NCBI RefSeq assembly: GCF_016802725.1
Contig: NC_052667.1
Span: 14,359,346 to 14,423,345, forward strand
Source of the DNA: Solenopsis invicta
Taxonomy: Eukaryota; Arthropoda; Insecta; Hymenoptera; Formicidae
Direction of reading: 5' to 3'
DNA: 64,000 bases
Each line of letters starts with the position of its first letter. The stretch's first letter is position 1. Both the position numbers and the translations under genes were made by a program. The notes under the pieces are model-generated. The model searched no databases. It was not told where the DNA came from and worked only from the letters and a program-made list of their open reading frames with translations. Below, one piece after another: positions 22,428 to 34,845 of this stretch.

Positions 22428-24270
22428 ATGAGGCTCAGACATATTGAGAATTACATTGAGCAGCAGCTCGCACTCGCGGAAATTATATCTCACTCTTACA
22501 AAAACCTTATTAAAAATGGAACCGAAAATATACCTCCGCAACGAGTAAAAACACGTCTTTCAATTCTTAAAGAGAATTGGAAACAATTTTCTTTGGAACA
22601 TAGAGCTATTAACCTAGCGGTCTCAGAGCTTACAGAATTGGATAAAAATGCTATAAAAATTAATCCTTATTTTATCAAAGATCTGTTCACCTCAACACAC
22701 AAATGTTATTCGGAGTCTATTGAAAAATTAAGTTTACTGCTTGAACCAGATCAGGGAAGTATGCCTAGAACATTGTCCTCTCAATCTATATCGTTAACGT
22801 CTTTCATTCCGTCAACCGACACATCTACGTCGACGCTTACTTGTCATCACCGGACACGGCTTTCGCGACTAGATTTGCTTAAATTTAACGGTACTCGATC
22901 TGATTGGTTAAACTTTAAAGTTTTATTTTGTTCCCTAGTATTAGGTAATCCGACTTTAAGTCTAGTAGAAAAACTGCAATATTTAAAATTAAGTCTAATC
23001 GGCCCTCCTGCACTCTTGTTAAAAAACACCTCCTTAGTCGCGGAAAATTTTCAAAAAGCCTGGGACTCGCTAGTTGCTTATTATGAAAATACAAGATTAT
23101 TATTGGATTCTGCTTTACAATCTTTATTCGATATTAAACGCATGACGAAGGAGTCGGTCGGTGAATTAGAAAAATTGTATACTCATGTAACTCAAACCTA
23201 TAGAACTTTAGAGACATTGCAGAGACCAGTTTCTTATTGGGATGATTTCCTGGTATTTCTCGTTGTACAAAAACTTGATTCCGAATCGTTAAAACTTTGG
23301 GAGCAACATCTAGGTTCACGGAAAGACCCCCCTACGTGGAAGGAGCTTTACGATCTTCTTGTTGCCCGCTTGCTTACGTTAAAAGCATGCGAGAAAAAAC
23401 AAATAACGAAAAACGTCTCTTCGCCGGTTCAAAGTTCCTTACGTTCCCACTATCAAGGAAAATCAAAAAACATCATGACTCCCAATGTTAAATGCCCTAT
23501 TTGTTCTGAGATCCATTACGTAGTGGCCTGTCCCACTTACTCGTTAAAGACTGTCCAACAGCGACTAGCCCTTATTTCTAAGCATAAATTGTGCTTCAAC
23601 TGCTTGGGATCTCATCGGTAAGCCGAATGTCGTAACGTGAAACGTTGTCGGAAATGTGGTGCTAAACATTACACATCAATTCATCCAGGAAAATCTCAAG
23701 ATACCAAGACTATCACACCCGCGTTGAAATTCAAGGATGCTGTTAAAGCTAGTTCAGATCAACCATAGCGTACGGCGTTGCACTCTACCGTTGAAGGTAC
23801 CACTAATATTCCATCTGTTTTATTAGCAACGGCAGTAGTTAAGATTCTCTCTCACAAAGGAGAAAACTTTAATGCAAGAATACTCATCGATCAAGGATCT
23901 GAGATATCCCTTATCACGGAACGACTTGTACAACGACTTAGGTTACCACGGAATCATTCTCGCTTACTTATTATCGGAATTGAAGAAAAACCTAATGCAA
24001 CTAAAGGTCAAACTTCGTTTACGCTAAAGCCCTGTTACAACTCAGCCTTTAAATGTACCGTGTCTGCTCACATTCTGCCAAAGATCACTGACTTTATCCC
24101 GTCGATAGTTGTTGAGAATCAGGGTTGGACACATTTAAACGGATTACAGTTAGCAGATCCAAATTATCTGTCACCAGGTCCAGTAGACATACTAGTAGGA
24201 GCAGATGCTTATGGAAAAATTATCGACAAAGGTCTTATTAAAGGTATTTCCTTCGGATACTCCCATTGCG
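22428..24270 (+). pseudogene. BEL B gag and protease, two stops
   Basis: The ATG at 22428 follows the primer site by about 20 bases. It opens 397 codons of gag (MRLRHIENYIEQQ) containing the capsid-like segment RLDLLKFNGTRSDWLNF and a first Cys/His group CPICSEIHYVVACPTY. TAA at 23619-23621 falls inside the second finger region; the frame continues with CRKCGAKHYTSIH, meets TAG at about 23766, and resumes with the protease (ILIDQGSEISLIT). The catalytic aspartate is present, but the next residue is Gln in place of Ser/Thr, which may impair activity. After DILVGADAYGKII the frame shifts near 24265. Confidence 0.88.
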
Positions 24271-27200
24271 CAGCTTACGAAATTTGGATGGATAATTTCA
24301 GGACCCTCGCAATCGAATTTGAAAACAGTAAATACACGTGGTTTTCACGTCTTTGTCGAAGAAAATCTCTACAATCTTCTCCATCGGTTTTGGGAATTCG
24401 AAGAAATTCCGTCAACGAAAGTTTCAATCCTTTCCGCTAAGGAACAAGCGTGTGAAGACCATTTTAAATCTACCCACACTAGAGACAGAGATGGAAGATA
24501 TATCGTGAGACTGCCCTTTAAATTATCGACTGAAAAGCTTGGAGATTCTCAAACGAAAGCTGTTCGACTAGTCAAAAGATTATTTAGTCGATTTAAAACT
24601 AATAAGGATTATGCATCTGCTTATTCAGAATTCATTGCAGAATACGAGCGTTTAAATCACATGCAACTATTGACAACACCTGATTCACTTATCCTATTAT
24701 CTTCCACACCACGGGGTATGGAGAGAGCAAAGTATCACTACCAAACTACGAGTAGTGTTCAATGCTTCGAGTCCATCTTCTTCGGGATATTCACTTAATG
24801 ACTTACTTCATACTGGTCCTAAACTACAAACTGATTTGTTTGATGTACTCATATATTTTCGGTTATTCCGTTATGTCTTCTCCACTGACATAGAAAAGAT
24901 GTTTCGTCAAGTGAAGATGCATCCTGATGATTGGAGATTTCAACGTATACTCTGGCTCGATCATACGAATGAACTTCGTACTTATCAACTCACAACAGTC
25001 ACGTATGGATTAGCTTGTGCTCCATATCTAGCATTCTGCACTTTACAACAGCTTGCAGAAGACGAAGGTTCACGTTTTCCTCTAGCAATTACATCCTTAA
25101 CAAAGGGACGTTATGTAGATGACATTTTTGGAGGAGCTGACTCAATTGAGCAAACTAAGGAAATTGTTACTCAACTTAACCAACTTTGCATGGCGGGCGG
25201 CTTTAACCTTCAAAAATGGTCAAGCAATACAGTAGAAGTGTTAACCAAGATCCCTGAAAAGAATCAGATTGCACATTTCGCAGTTAACATCAAAGATAAC
25301 GTAACTGTAAAGACTCTCGGTTTACATTGGATAACAACAACGGATACCTTTCAATTCACCTTTAATCTCTCAATTCCGGGCGTTATTACAAAAAGAGTTA
25401 TTCTATCCAACATTGCTAAGTTATTCGATCTTCTGGGGTTTCTCGCACCTGTAATTATTACTGCAAAGATTTTCATTCAACAGCTCTGGTCAAATAAATT
25501 AGGTTGGGATGATCCTCTACCAGAAGCCCTAACATTAAGGTGGACAAATTTTGTAATGAGTCTCCAAGACACTCCTCGTCTTACGTTCCCAAGATGGATC
25601 GGATATTTGTCAGATCTAAAAATTGAGTTACACGGATTTTGTGACGCGTCTCAACAAGCAGTGGTAACAATCGTTTACATACGAACTGAAAATCAAAATG
25701 AAAAAATAAAAACTGCGTTATTATGTTCGAAAACAAAGGTAGCTCCATTGAAGAAGTTGACGATACCTTGTTTGGAACTAACAGGAGCAGTGTTACTAAC
25801 CAAGTTAGTTTCACATGTGTTAAAGGTACTAAATCTAAAAAACGTGCCTCTTCTCCTGAGGACTGATTCCACAATTACCTACACGGGGCTGAATCACCAC
25901 CCTTATCATTGGAAGGATTTTGTTCATAATCGGGTCTGTTACGTACAAGAAGCTTTGCCTCAAGCAGGGTGGAAATTTGTCCCAGGAGTTGAGAATCCAG
26001 CAGATCTTGCCACACGAGGTTTCCCAACCAACTGTCACAGATGTCGTCATGGTGGACAAGACCACACTGGCTCATTTTATCACCTTCGAGTTGGCCCACG
26101 GTAGTTCCATCACATTCTTTCGAAAAAGGGTCCTTAGAGGAAAGACCTACTAAAGTGACCTCAAACACTATCACTGTTCACTTGTGGGACCTAGTATACC
26201 GATACTCTAGTATAATGAAATTGTTACGAATCACGGCAGTATGTAAACGTGCTATAACTTGTTTTAAGAGAAAACCGGATTCGTCTCTGTCAAGCCCACT
26301 TTCAACTATGGACTTGGAAAATGCGAAGCTATTTTAGGTCAAGCTAATTCAACAATCCTATTTCAGTCAACAAATTGAACTCCTTTCAATAGAACTTTCT
26401 TTGTCCGCTTCTAATCCACTCTTAAAATTGACTCCTTTTCTCGATTCTTCAGGACTTCTCCGAGTGGGAGGTCGTCTACAACATTCACTACTACCCTCCT
26501 CAACAAAACATCTACTAATCCTACCGAAGGAGTCGCCATTATCTACCCTAATTATCGCCGATGCTCATTCTCGTACTCTACATGGAGGTACGCAACTCAC
26601 TCTTAATTATATCCGAAATGATTATTGGATAGTAGGCGGAAGAGTTCCTGTACGTGCATTCATTTTCAAATGCATTAGATGTACTCGTTATAGACAAAAG
26701 CGAGCTCAGCAGTTAATGGGACAACTCCCTGTGGAAAGAGTGACACCAACTCGCCCATTTCTTCATTCTAGTGTGGATTACGCCGGACCCTTTGTAATTA
26801 AAACGTGGAAAGAACGGAATCTTCGTACTTACAAAGCTTATATTGCTCTATTTGTTTGTCATTCTACTTCAGCAGTTCTACTTCAGCATTTGGATCTAGT
26901 TACAGATTACTCTGCCGAAACCTTTATTGCCGCATTCAAAAGATTTACTGCAAGGAGAGGAATATGTTCTACATTATCGAGTGATTGCGGTACGACGTTA
27001 AAAGGAGCCGATGCGGAGCTGCAAAGACTGTTTATCAAGACTACGCAAGAATCGGAAAAATTAGCGACATTACTGGCAAACGACGGAACTCAATGGAATT
27101 TTAACCTTCCTGCAGCACCTCATTTTGGAGGAAAGTGGGAAGCAGGAGTTAAGTCCGTTAAGTACCATCTTCATCAAGTGATCAGAGATACCTGTCTTAC

Positions 27201-27660
27201 ATATGAGGAATTGTACACACTTCTTACTCAGGTGGAGGCTACGATGAATTCAAGACCTCTTAGCGCACTCTCTGAAGATCCCGAAGATCTTAACGCTTTG
27301 ACTCCTGGACATTTTATCATGGGTTGTGCACCATCCTTAATTCCTGAACCATCGCTGGAAACCGTGAAACTGTCGCATCTTTCGAGATGGCAACTCATCC
27401 GTCAAATGTTGGACAGTTTCTGGACTCGGTGGTCGAAAGAATGTCTCCAACGTTACTACGCACGATACAAATGGAACAAAGTAGTTCCATCCTTGACTGT
27501 TGGGAATTTAGTTCTCGTAGTTGATGAGTGGTACCCACCAGCGAAATGGCCATTAGGACGTATTATTCAAACTCATGAGGGTAAAGACGGTCTAACTCGA
27601 GTTGTCACTGTACGTACTCAGACATCTATTTTGGGAGACCTATCGTGAAAGTGTGCCCGC
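24271..27660 (+). pseudogene. BEL B pol: reverse transcriptase, RNase H, integrase
   Basis: Open pieces are 24271-24690, then after a frameshift 24690-26104, and 26401-27648, with broken sequence between 26104 and 26401. RT shows VVFNASS, STDIEKMFRQV and catalytic YVDD. RNase H has HGFCDASQQA, CLELTGAVLL and RTDSTITY, with ENPADLATRG near its end. Integrase has the zinc group DAHSRTLHGG ... CIRCTRY, then VDYAGPF, a second aspartate in SSDCGTTL (normally SDNGTNF) and the catalytic Glu in FGGKWEAG. The C-terminal DUF5641-type region with PPAKWPLGRI ends after a further frameshift near 27630. The domain order is standard for BEL/Pao. Confidence 0.9.
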
Positions 27661-27727
27661 TACCGATAGACGTACCCACACTGTGATGTATCAATTCGTT
27701 AAAGTTATTTAACGAAGGCGGGCGGTA

Positions 27728-28882
27728 TGTTTAAAATGTACGCGCTTATCGGATAGTCCGTGCCGGTGATTGAATGGAGGCACTTCATGCGCCTAACGAG
27801 AAAGAGAGAGCTTAAAACAAAGGGTTTCCATAGAGATCGTGGTATCGAGGATAAATAAGTAGGTAGCGATCGGAGAGAGGATTGAACAGTACAAAAAAAG
27901 AAAATGTGTGTGATCGACGCTTGCGTGCACGCTGTATGTGTCCTCGATTTATCTAAATTGATCGTGAAGGAACTGGTTGGATCGTGCCTCACAAGCACAT
28001 TAGTTTTCGTAACGTGCCTCACAAGCACATTAGTTATCGTATCGTGCCTCACAAGCACATATCAAGGCAATTGAGTGGAAACTGTGCCTCACAAGCACAC
28101 AATCTAAGTATAAGGTGCCTCACAAGCACAAGGGGACTCGTCTCCTGTCGTCATTTTTCTATTCATAGGTCACGCTGTATTCATACATAAATCCAAAAAG
28201 AAGCAAGAAGGAAAACTAAACCGATGAATAATTTTCAGACGAACGACTTCTTACAGACTATTAAAAAAGGTTGAACCTCTTAGGCATTGTAAATAATTAT
28301 CTTGTTTATGTGTGTTGCTAAGCAACCACGATTTACGCAATACACCAATTTGTAAGTAATTTATTTCAATATTCTAATCCTTTTATTGTATTATCACCAT
28401 TATCGTCGTAACTTATTGAAAGATTTAAGACAGAATTATATATTAAATACGTTTGAGTGTTTCGAGCCTGCAAAATGTGATTTTCAATACTACGTTCCTT
28501 TTATATTCACTCTTTCTTTTAATTACAATTGATAATATTATTATGTTTAGTGACTTCTGAAAACGTTATAATTCTATGCCTTTTGATTAATATTCGAACA
28601 TTATATTATAAGATATTCATTATTATTTCGTTTATTCTAATCTATTAATTAAAACTATATTGTTCTTTTTGCGAATATAAGTTTCTATATAACGTCATTA
28701 AAATAAGAGTTATATGTATGTAAAAAGATACATTCTGATTAAATAACAATAAAGTGAATCTCTTTTCTTTCTGAAATATTAAACTCTGCAATTAAATCAT
28801 CTTAGTTATTTTAGGTAAGATGTCTTCCCATTTTGTTGTTCTTTCTCTGTCGTCAGAATAAATCAATTTATCTCATTTAACA
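27728..28882 (+). repeat. 3' LTR of BEL B
   Basis: This 1155-bp partner has all five GTGCCTCACAAGCAC motifs perfect, at 27984, 28014, 28044, 28084 and 28115. A small insertion (GCTTGC near 27919) accounts for most of the length difference. The target repeat CTAAC follows. Confidence 0.95.
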
Positions 28883-28887
28883 CTAAC

Positions 28888-29284
28888 TAAATAATCTTGC
28901 AAATTTATTATAAACATTTGCTTTAAATTTCGGCGATAATACTTCTTTAAAAATAATTACTATTAATTTAATAATTGAGAATAAATCTAGGCTGTGCCAC
29001 ATTAAATTAGATAAGTTTCATAACTTTATCCCCCAAAAGTATTTCATATCCCAAAATTTTGACCGATAAGCTAAAATTTGCATATAACATTATTTCTATA
29101 ATTTTTCATCTTAAATACAAAAACAAATTCAAATCCGTATCTTAGATAAATTTTCCGTAATAAAATAAACATATTTAAATGAATTTATCTAAAGAGACTA
29201 AGGTATACAATCAGTTTTAGTGCTCCGCGTACATTAAAGGCATACATAAAAGTCAGAACAAAATAACACTATTTTCTTAATCTT
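28888..29284. other. AT-rich non-coding DNA
   Basis: No gene is seen. The segment CCCAAAATTTTGACCGATAA near 29053 has a relative at about 30590 (CCCCAAAATTTTGACCGTTA) on the other side of the solo LTR, so the background itself is an old repeat. Confidence 0.6.
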
Positions 29285-29288
29285 ACCA

Positions 29289-30458
29289 TGTAACGATACG
29301 CCCCTCCACCGTCCGTGCGCCTCCGTTCCGTCCACCAACGACAAACGCCGAGCGTAGCCGGGGACCACGTGCGCGCACGACTGAACTTCGCCGTGCGAAC
29401 ACGCGGCAACACGCGCGCCGACCGTGGCGCTCCTACTCCGGCTTGCCGACCAAACGCGCGGATTGGCTTGCCCAGCCGCGCGTTCGGATATGTAAGCTGG
29501 CAGTGGGAACGCACAAGGCAGATCCGTCCCACTATCCGACCCGTCCACAGACCGAGCATTCTCGATCGCTTCCTTAAGACGAGCATTCTCGTCGCACTCT
29601 GACATCCTCGACGGGCATTCCCGTCGCTATCCTCGGCCGAGTATCCTCGACCAGTCGACTCAGATATCCTCGACGAGCATTCTCGTCATCATCACCGGCC
29701 GAGCATTCTCGACCAATCACGCCCGAGATCCCCGACGAGCATTCTCGTCATCATCACCGGCCGAGCATTCTCGACCAATCCCCGTCGTCCTCGAATACCT
29801 TCACTGCCGCACCGACATATAACCCAAATTTCGTAACCTATTCATCGGCAGGGCATAAGCAACCTGTCGATCGAGCGCCCCACTTGCACGGGACGCGCTC
29901 GGGCGAATCGCGGCGGCGACCGCGCCGGCAACGACCCGCACTTGCGTACGCGCTCACACCATCGCGTTAGCCAATCCCGCCGCGCCCCGCGACTCCCCGA
30001 CCGTACGGGCAAGCAGCCCGCATAACTCACCGTGTAGTATCCGATTACACACTTGTCTAGCCGAAACATGTAAATAGATAGTTAATTTCTTGCGCTTAGA
30101 TGTAAACCGCGTGAATAAACCTTTAGTCTCCAAAGTCACTCCGCCGCGCAACTAGTAATCCGATTACCAGCGAATGGCTGGACGCCGACAAGCTCTCTTT
30201 ACTATCTTTTTATTATCTCTTTATTATCTCTTTATTATCTCTTTATTTTCGTTATTCCTTTTATTTTTGTTCTCTCAGTCATTTTGTTAACGCTTTTCGC
30301 AATTGTTATGTTCAGTAATAAGTCATTCTCTATATCTTTTTCTACTTAAAACACTGGGTATAATCATTACGGACACTTGACCAACCGACGAGCCTTATCC
30401 GGTCCGATCCCGAAGTTCCCGCACCGCACCGAACCGACCAAAAACGCGTACCGTTACA
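29289..30458. repeat. solo LTR, about 1170 bp, with 4-bp target duplication
   Basis: This GC-rich block starts TGTAACG and ends CGTTACA, a perfect 7-bp inverted terminus. It is flanked on both sides by ACCA (29285-29288 and 30459-30462), the 4-bp duplication typical of Ty3/gypsy elements. No internal domain accompanies it, so recombination between two LTRs probably removed the body. An AATAAA lies at about 30111, which suggests plus-strand orientation. The TCTTTATTATC stretch near 30190-30250 is a short local repeat. None of the short ORFs inside has a recognisable product. Confidence 0.8.
29553..29773 (+). repeat. array of eight short hairpins within the solo LTR
   Basis: Perfect hairpins with loop CATT or TATC occur at 29553, 29578, 29610, 29638, 29672, 29700, 29734 and 29762. 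Two forms alternate: a 6-bp-stem form, GACGAG-CATT-CTCGTC, and a 4-bp form, CGAG-CATT-CTCG, flanked by CC/ACC. At 29610 the stem is GACGGG/CCCGTC: both strands changed together and pairing is kept. The last four hairpins form two direct repeats of 62 bp. Confidence 0.85.
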
Positions 30459-30462
30459 ACCA

Positions 30463-32909
30463 TAAAGTTAAGATTTTGATCAATAACCTAAAAATTTTAT
30501 ATAACATAAAAATCTCAGTATTTAAGCCCCTAAACGATCATGTAATAATCATGCCCAAATTTGACGTAATTATAAATTCATAGAAATACCCCCCAAAATT
30601 TTGACCGTTAATCAAATTTTTTATAAGACATAAAGTTACATACACTTAATTATCTAAACAACCCCATAGAAATAATATTAAAATTTTGATTACTTAAACC
30701 CGTATGATATAACAATATCAAAATTTCTGCAATGACCAAGGGAGTTATGTATCGGCATTAATAATGTTTGACCTCCTCTATACGTACATACTATTATTGA
30801 TAGCTCATACTAATATTTATCATAATTTTTTAATTTGTTTAAACAAAATATCAATTTACAATTTTTATAAATTTTATTATACAACTTTTTTTGACCATCT
30901 GAACCTAATTACACACTTTTTATTTTGATCAAAAATAATAACTTTTTAATTTGTTTAGATAAATAAATTATCAAAAATCCAAAATATACGTTTAAAAGGC
31001 CCTCACTAAAAACGATTTTAGGAATAAGTCCGAACTCTTAATATCCAACCGTTTTAGAGCTATGATTTTTTGAAAAATCCACCTTTGAACCACCCTTGTG
31101 ACACAAAATGCACTCCGTAAGAAAGGAGAAAGGGCCGATCATTATAGACATACTCCTGACTTCAAAATAATTTTTTTTCGAAATCACCCGTTTTGATCAA
31201 AACCACCCCCATAAGGAAAATTATTCCTTAGATAATTAGTAACTTTCCCCTACGTTTCAAATTTTTCCAACAAATAACTTAGAAGTTAAAGATTTTTGAA
31301 GTAAATATTTTATGTATCTTACTTTTGGGACACCCTATATATATATATATATATAATTACCCCCATGTCAAGATTAAGGCTTAAATAAATTATCAAATTT
31401 ATTAAAATCATAAAATAACCCCATAGTTCGATTTTTGTGTCAATATCTCAATTAGTTTAAAGATAAAGCTATTTTGCAATTTATAATTAATAACAATTGC
31501 CTCTGAAGAATAAAAATGTTGTCAAATTATTCAGAATTAAAAACCATATTTACGATTTAAATTTCACATTTATAACTTAAATAGTTTAGAAGTAACCCAA
31601 AAGTTATTTAAGGAACTTGACAAATTTTTATTGCAAAAACGGCATCATATGAAAAACTCACGCTTATATCTTTTATACATATGGACCTAACGATCATTAT
31701 GCATTTTAGAACAGAGCTCTAAGTAACGCCAAATTATTATAAAAAATTCCGTTAATAATAAAACTTCAATTGTTTGTAACAACTAAACGGTTATCCTCAT
31801 GACTTCAAGGTATTATTAAAAAACTAAGAGCTTAAGCTACAAATACTCTCCTAAAATTTCAATTTTTTAAGACCAATAGTTCTGACAATATAAAATTCCA
31901 AACTATCGCGTTATACGTATGCTTTGGTATGACTAGATGGCGGATACACAAGTACACGAGAAACGCAAAGCCTTATGCCTGTAAAATACGAACTTTCCCA
32001 ATATGACTCTCATTAGATTTTTATTACGGTCAGATTAAAGACAATATCATTTCATTACTAAAGTTTCAATTCCATAAATTTCACTTGAAAGGTTAACGAT
32101 TAATTCAATTGTTAATTTAAAATTATTGCATAAAGTGTATGTCGAATAAGCTACAGATCGTCAAAGCTACACGAACTTGCCAAAATTATATAAAATCAGA
32201 TAAAATAGTCAGTCATCAGGACGAATCTCATATAATACATATTTAATTATTTATTAAAATTAAATAAATTAAACAATTGTTTACCTAAGAAACAATGTTT
32301 ATGAATAAACGCTCTTTGCTGAAAAAGACTATCTCATAAAATATCTCACAAAATAAAAAGGGAATGTTCGGCATAAAACTCGCTCTTCATCTTAAAATAC
32401 ATCTAAAATATGTCACTTCATTAAAATTAACTTTTTATTATAATGAAATCCTTCACCACTAAACTTAAATACGATTTAGGATAAATATTAAAAAACATGC
32501 TTGCAAAATTTCAAAATTTTTTACGTACTAATTTAAAAGTTATTAGCTGATAAAATAAGAATAACATAAAATTACTTTTCACAGCACACACATATATATA
32601 CTCACACACACACATGCATGACGCGTATGTGAGTACCCACTACATGGATAAGTCAAATAACAAAACTTTTTAAATAATGCATATTTAACATTTTTAAAAC
32701 GGGCATATAAAAGAAAATGTTATTTTACAATCAAAATTTTAATTTCACATCTCTAGCTCAATTTGTTAATTAGCAGGCTCAATTTGCAACTAACGGTTAT
32801 TACACGTATACTGCATTTCAGTACGCATTCAGTAAGCAAAAAATCTTCGTAGTCGTATACTCTCGGCAACAACTCGCGAATTCAAGCGACAGATTTAAAA
32901 TTATATTAA
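30463..32909. other. AT-rich non-coding DNA, old repeats
   Basis: No coding signal is seen over about 2.4 kb; only short chance frames occur. A (TA)n run lies near 31338-31355. The part from about 32590 to 32880 has diverged copies at about 49296-49565 and 50534-50610. The gypsy B LTR begins at 32910. Confidence 0.6.
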
Positions 32910-33683
32910 TGTTACGTATGGCGAGAAAATTTTTATTTTTCCGCGCCATCCGTACTAATAATAACCTAATCAGAATCCGGAAACATCCTCCGATCAATTA
33001 GATAAATCCCGCGTCAGTCGATATCGCTCGATTTCAAATCTCATACGGCTTGGCTACATCGTGCCGCCCCCTTGACGCGCAACACCCGCGAGCGTCCATC
33101 GGCGCGAGACAAACATCGTGCGCGCCGACCCCTCGGCTCGCGACCCCCTCTGATACCATCAAGCTCTGCGCGTTGGAATTCTATTCATCTTTCCAATTTT
33201 ATACGAAATATTAAGAATGGCAAATTTATTATTATCTAAGCGTGATCCACTCATGGACGCTTCTCACTGCTGCGCCATGCAACTCAGATCGAAACAACTC
33301 TAAAATCACGGCCAATAAAAATGCCAAATAATTTTGAATCAGTTAATCTCCTACGAACGATAATTAAACCTTAACTTTTTACACGTAAAACTATTGCATG
33401 TGCTTGGCGCTATCGCCTCGCACACTCTCAATTCTAACATACATTCTATTAAATTCTATTAATTTTCTGAGCACTGGATTTCGCGTCGGGGCTTGGTATG
33501 CGGTGCCCCCGCGAGTCGCGGTCCCCGGAGAAGTCTACAAGCGCTCGCGCGATATAGACGCAAGCCGCGCGGTCGCGGAACGGGGCGGGCTTCTAAGGGC
33601 CACACGTTACGAAAAACTATCACTCCGAATTTTCCGCGAACTTGAGGAATCGTCCCGCGACACCTCTTGCCCATATCCTTGCC

Positions 33684-33723
33684 TATATAAGGAGCGAAAT
33701 CGGAGCTCGAAATTCAGATCAGT
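33684..33723 (+). promoter_or_regulatory. LTR promoter: TATA box and initiator candidates
   Basis: TATATAA at 33684-33690 is followed by TTCAGAT (A at 33716, 32 bases downstream) and TCAGTC (A at 33721). The second matches the arthropod initiator better, the first has the better spacing. The same arrangement is kept in the 3' LTR (TATATAA near 45770). Transcription from here would place the hairpin triplet in the 5' end of the RNA. Confidence 0.55.
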
Positions 33724-33963
33724 CTTGTTGGTCGAGTGAGATTCGCTGCCATCGGCGACCACAAACGTTCAGACCTCCAGGTACGATCTCAGCGACGGGA
33801 GGGTTTTACTCCTGACGAAAACGTTGGTCTTCGGGGTGGCTCCGGTCGGATCGCCTCTTTTCCTCTCCCTCCTTTCCACCAGAGATCCTGAGGGTTGAAC
33901 CTCACCTAGAACTAGCTAGAGTGTGGCCTCATCGTTTCTCTGCTTCCCTCCCTCTCCTACGGC

Positions 33964-34114
33964 GTCGAAGAAGACTCGCTAACGCGACTCTTCGACGTCT
34001 CCTCTCTCTCTCTTTCCTGCGGCGTCGAAGAAGACTCGCTAACGCGACTCTTCGATACCGTCCTTCTTCCCTTTCCAACCCGTCGAGGAAGATTCGCTAG
34101 CGCGACTCCTCGAC
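33964..34114 (+). repeat. three 33-nt hairpins in the gypsy B LTR
   Basis: Copies at 33964-33996, 34024-34056 and 34082-34114 each pair their outer 8 bases. Copies 1 and 2 use GTCGAAGA with TCTTCGAC (copy 2 ends in T in this LTR). Copy 3 uses GTCGAGGA with TCCTCGAC, a paired substitution that keeps the stem. The 3' LTR repeats all three at 46050, 46110 and 46168. Confidence 0.8.
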
Positions 34115-34825
34115 GCTTTCACCGTCCCCTCTTCTTCCATATAATTTCCACCTTTAAGGGAGGCGTTCTAACGGGTGACCACTCCGACCCAGCGGATTTG
34201 TTATTCGTAACATATACTCGATCACTAATTTATTTTTCTAAATCTCGTAGATCTTTTATACTGAGCTCTCTTTCTCTCTCGCGTTAAAGTCGTCCATTCG
34301 GAAGATCGGTAAGTTACCAGCTCATTTACGCATTCACGTGGCAATCCTTCTCCCATATTAACTCTACCATGTCTCGCTTGAAGCACGAATGGGCGAACGT
34401 AGGGCACACCGCGCCTATGCCGGCGGCAGAAAGCGCTTCTTCCGCAAGATGACGTTTTACCCGCAGCCCCCATATGTAACCATCTACTATTCCGTAATCA
34501 CGAAAATACATATACATATTCAGTTTAATCATTACACGCTCTGTCATTCATTTAATCCCACGCCAAGCTCAAGCACGCACGCTACAACTCCAGTAGCTTT
34601 AATAAAACGCTACTACATTTTCTAAACCTACTCATAAATCACCTAATAATATATCTTCCTACAATACCTCCTACTTCCCATACAAGGAATTTGTCGCGTA
34701 TCCGGCCGTGTTATCACACGATTCGGAGCCGCGACTGGTGACAGCTGCCTTAAAACCAAAAGTAACCAACGAAGCAGATCTACGTCCCGGGATCGCAACC
34801 TTCGCGAATCCGCGGACGTAACAAC

Positions 34826-34845
34826 TGGTGACAGCGCGGTGGGAT
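34826..34845 (+). promoter_or_regulatory. primer-binding site of gypsy B
   Basis: TGGTGACAGCGCGGTGGGAT starts two bases after the LTR end. It resembles the tRNA-Leu-type site of gypsy A (TGGTGGCAGCGGTGGGAT) with a CG insertion and one change, so a related or mutated tRNA-Leu primer is likely. Confidence 0.65.

Larger units (their letters stand above)
21235..28882 (+). mobile_element. BEL/Pao LTR retrotransposon B, full length
   Basis: LTRs 21235-22384 and 27728-28882 start TGTTTAAA and end TTTAACA. CTAAC occurs just outside both ends (21230-21234 and 28883-28887), a 5-bp target duplication. The order is LTR, tRNA-Tyr primer site, gag-pro-pol, purine tract GAAGGCGGGCGG, LTR, all on the plus strand. 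By eye the two LTRs differ at about 13 positions in 1150 bases, so the copy is young, yet the coding part already has at least two stops and several frameshifts. This suggests it was copied in trans, or that sequencing indels inflate the damage. It differs from BEL A in LTR length, sequence and base composition. Confidence 0.95.
32910..34823 (+). repeat. 5' LTR of gypsy B
   Basis: The start TGTTACG and end CGTAACA are perfect 7-bp inverted termini, 1914 bp apart. The primer site begins two bases later. Positions 32910-34653 match 44996-46737 with only scattered differences. It contains a TATA box, three hairpins and the motif ACTGGTGACA at 34734, a decoy of the true primer-site start at 34824. 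Confidence 0.88.

Noticed and set aside
29234..29605. Overlapping ORFs of about 100-120 codons on both strands
   Set aside because: They lie inside the GC-rich solo LTR and lack any domain; long chance frames are expected at this composition.
33398..33739. 113-codon ORF, repeated at 45484-45825
   Set aside because: It lies in the gypsy B LTR upstream of and across the TATA box. Duplication is due to the LTR pair, and there is no known LTR-encoded protein of this type.
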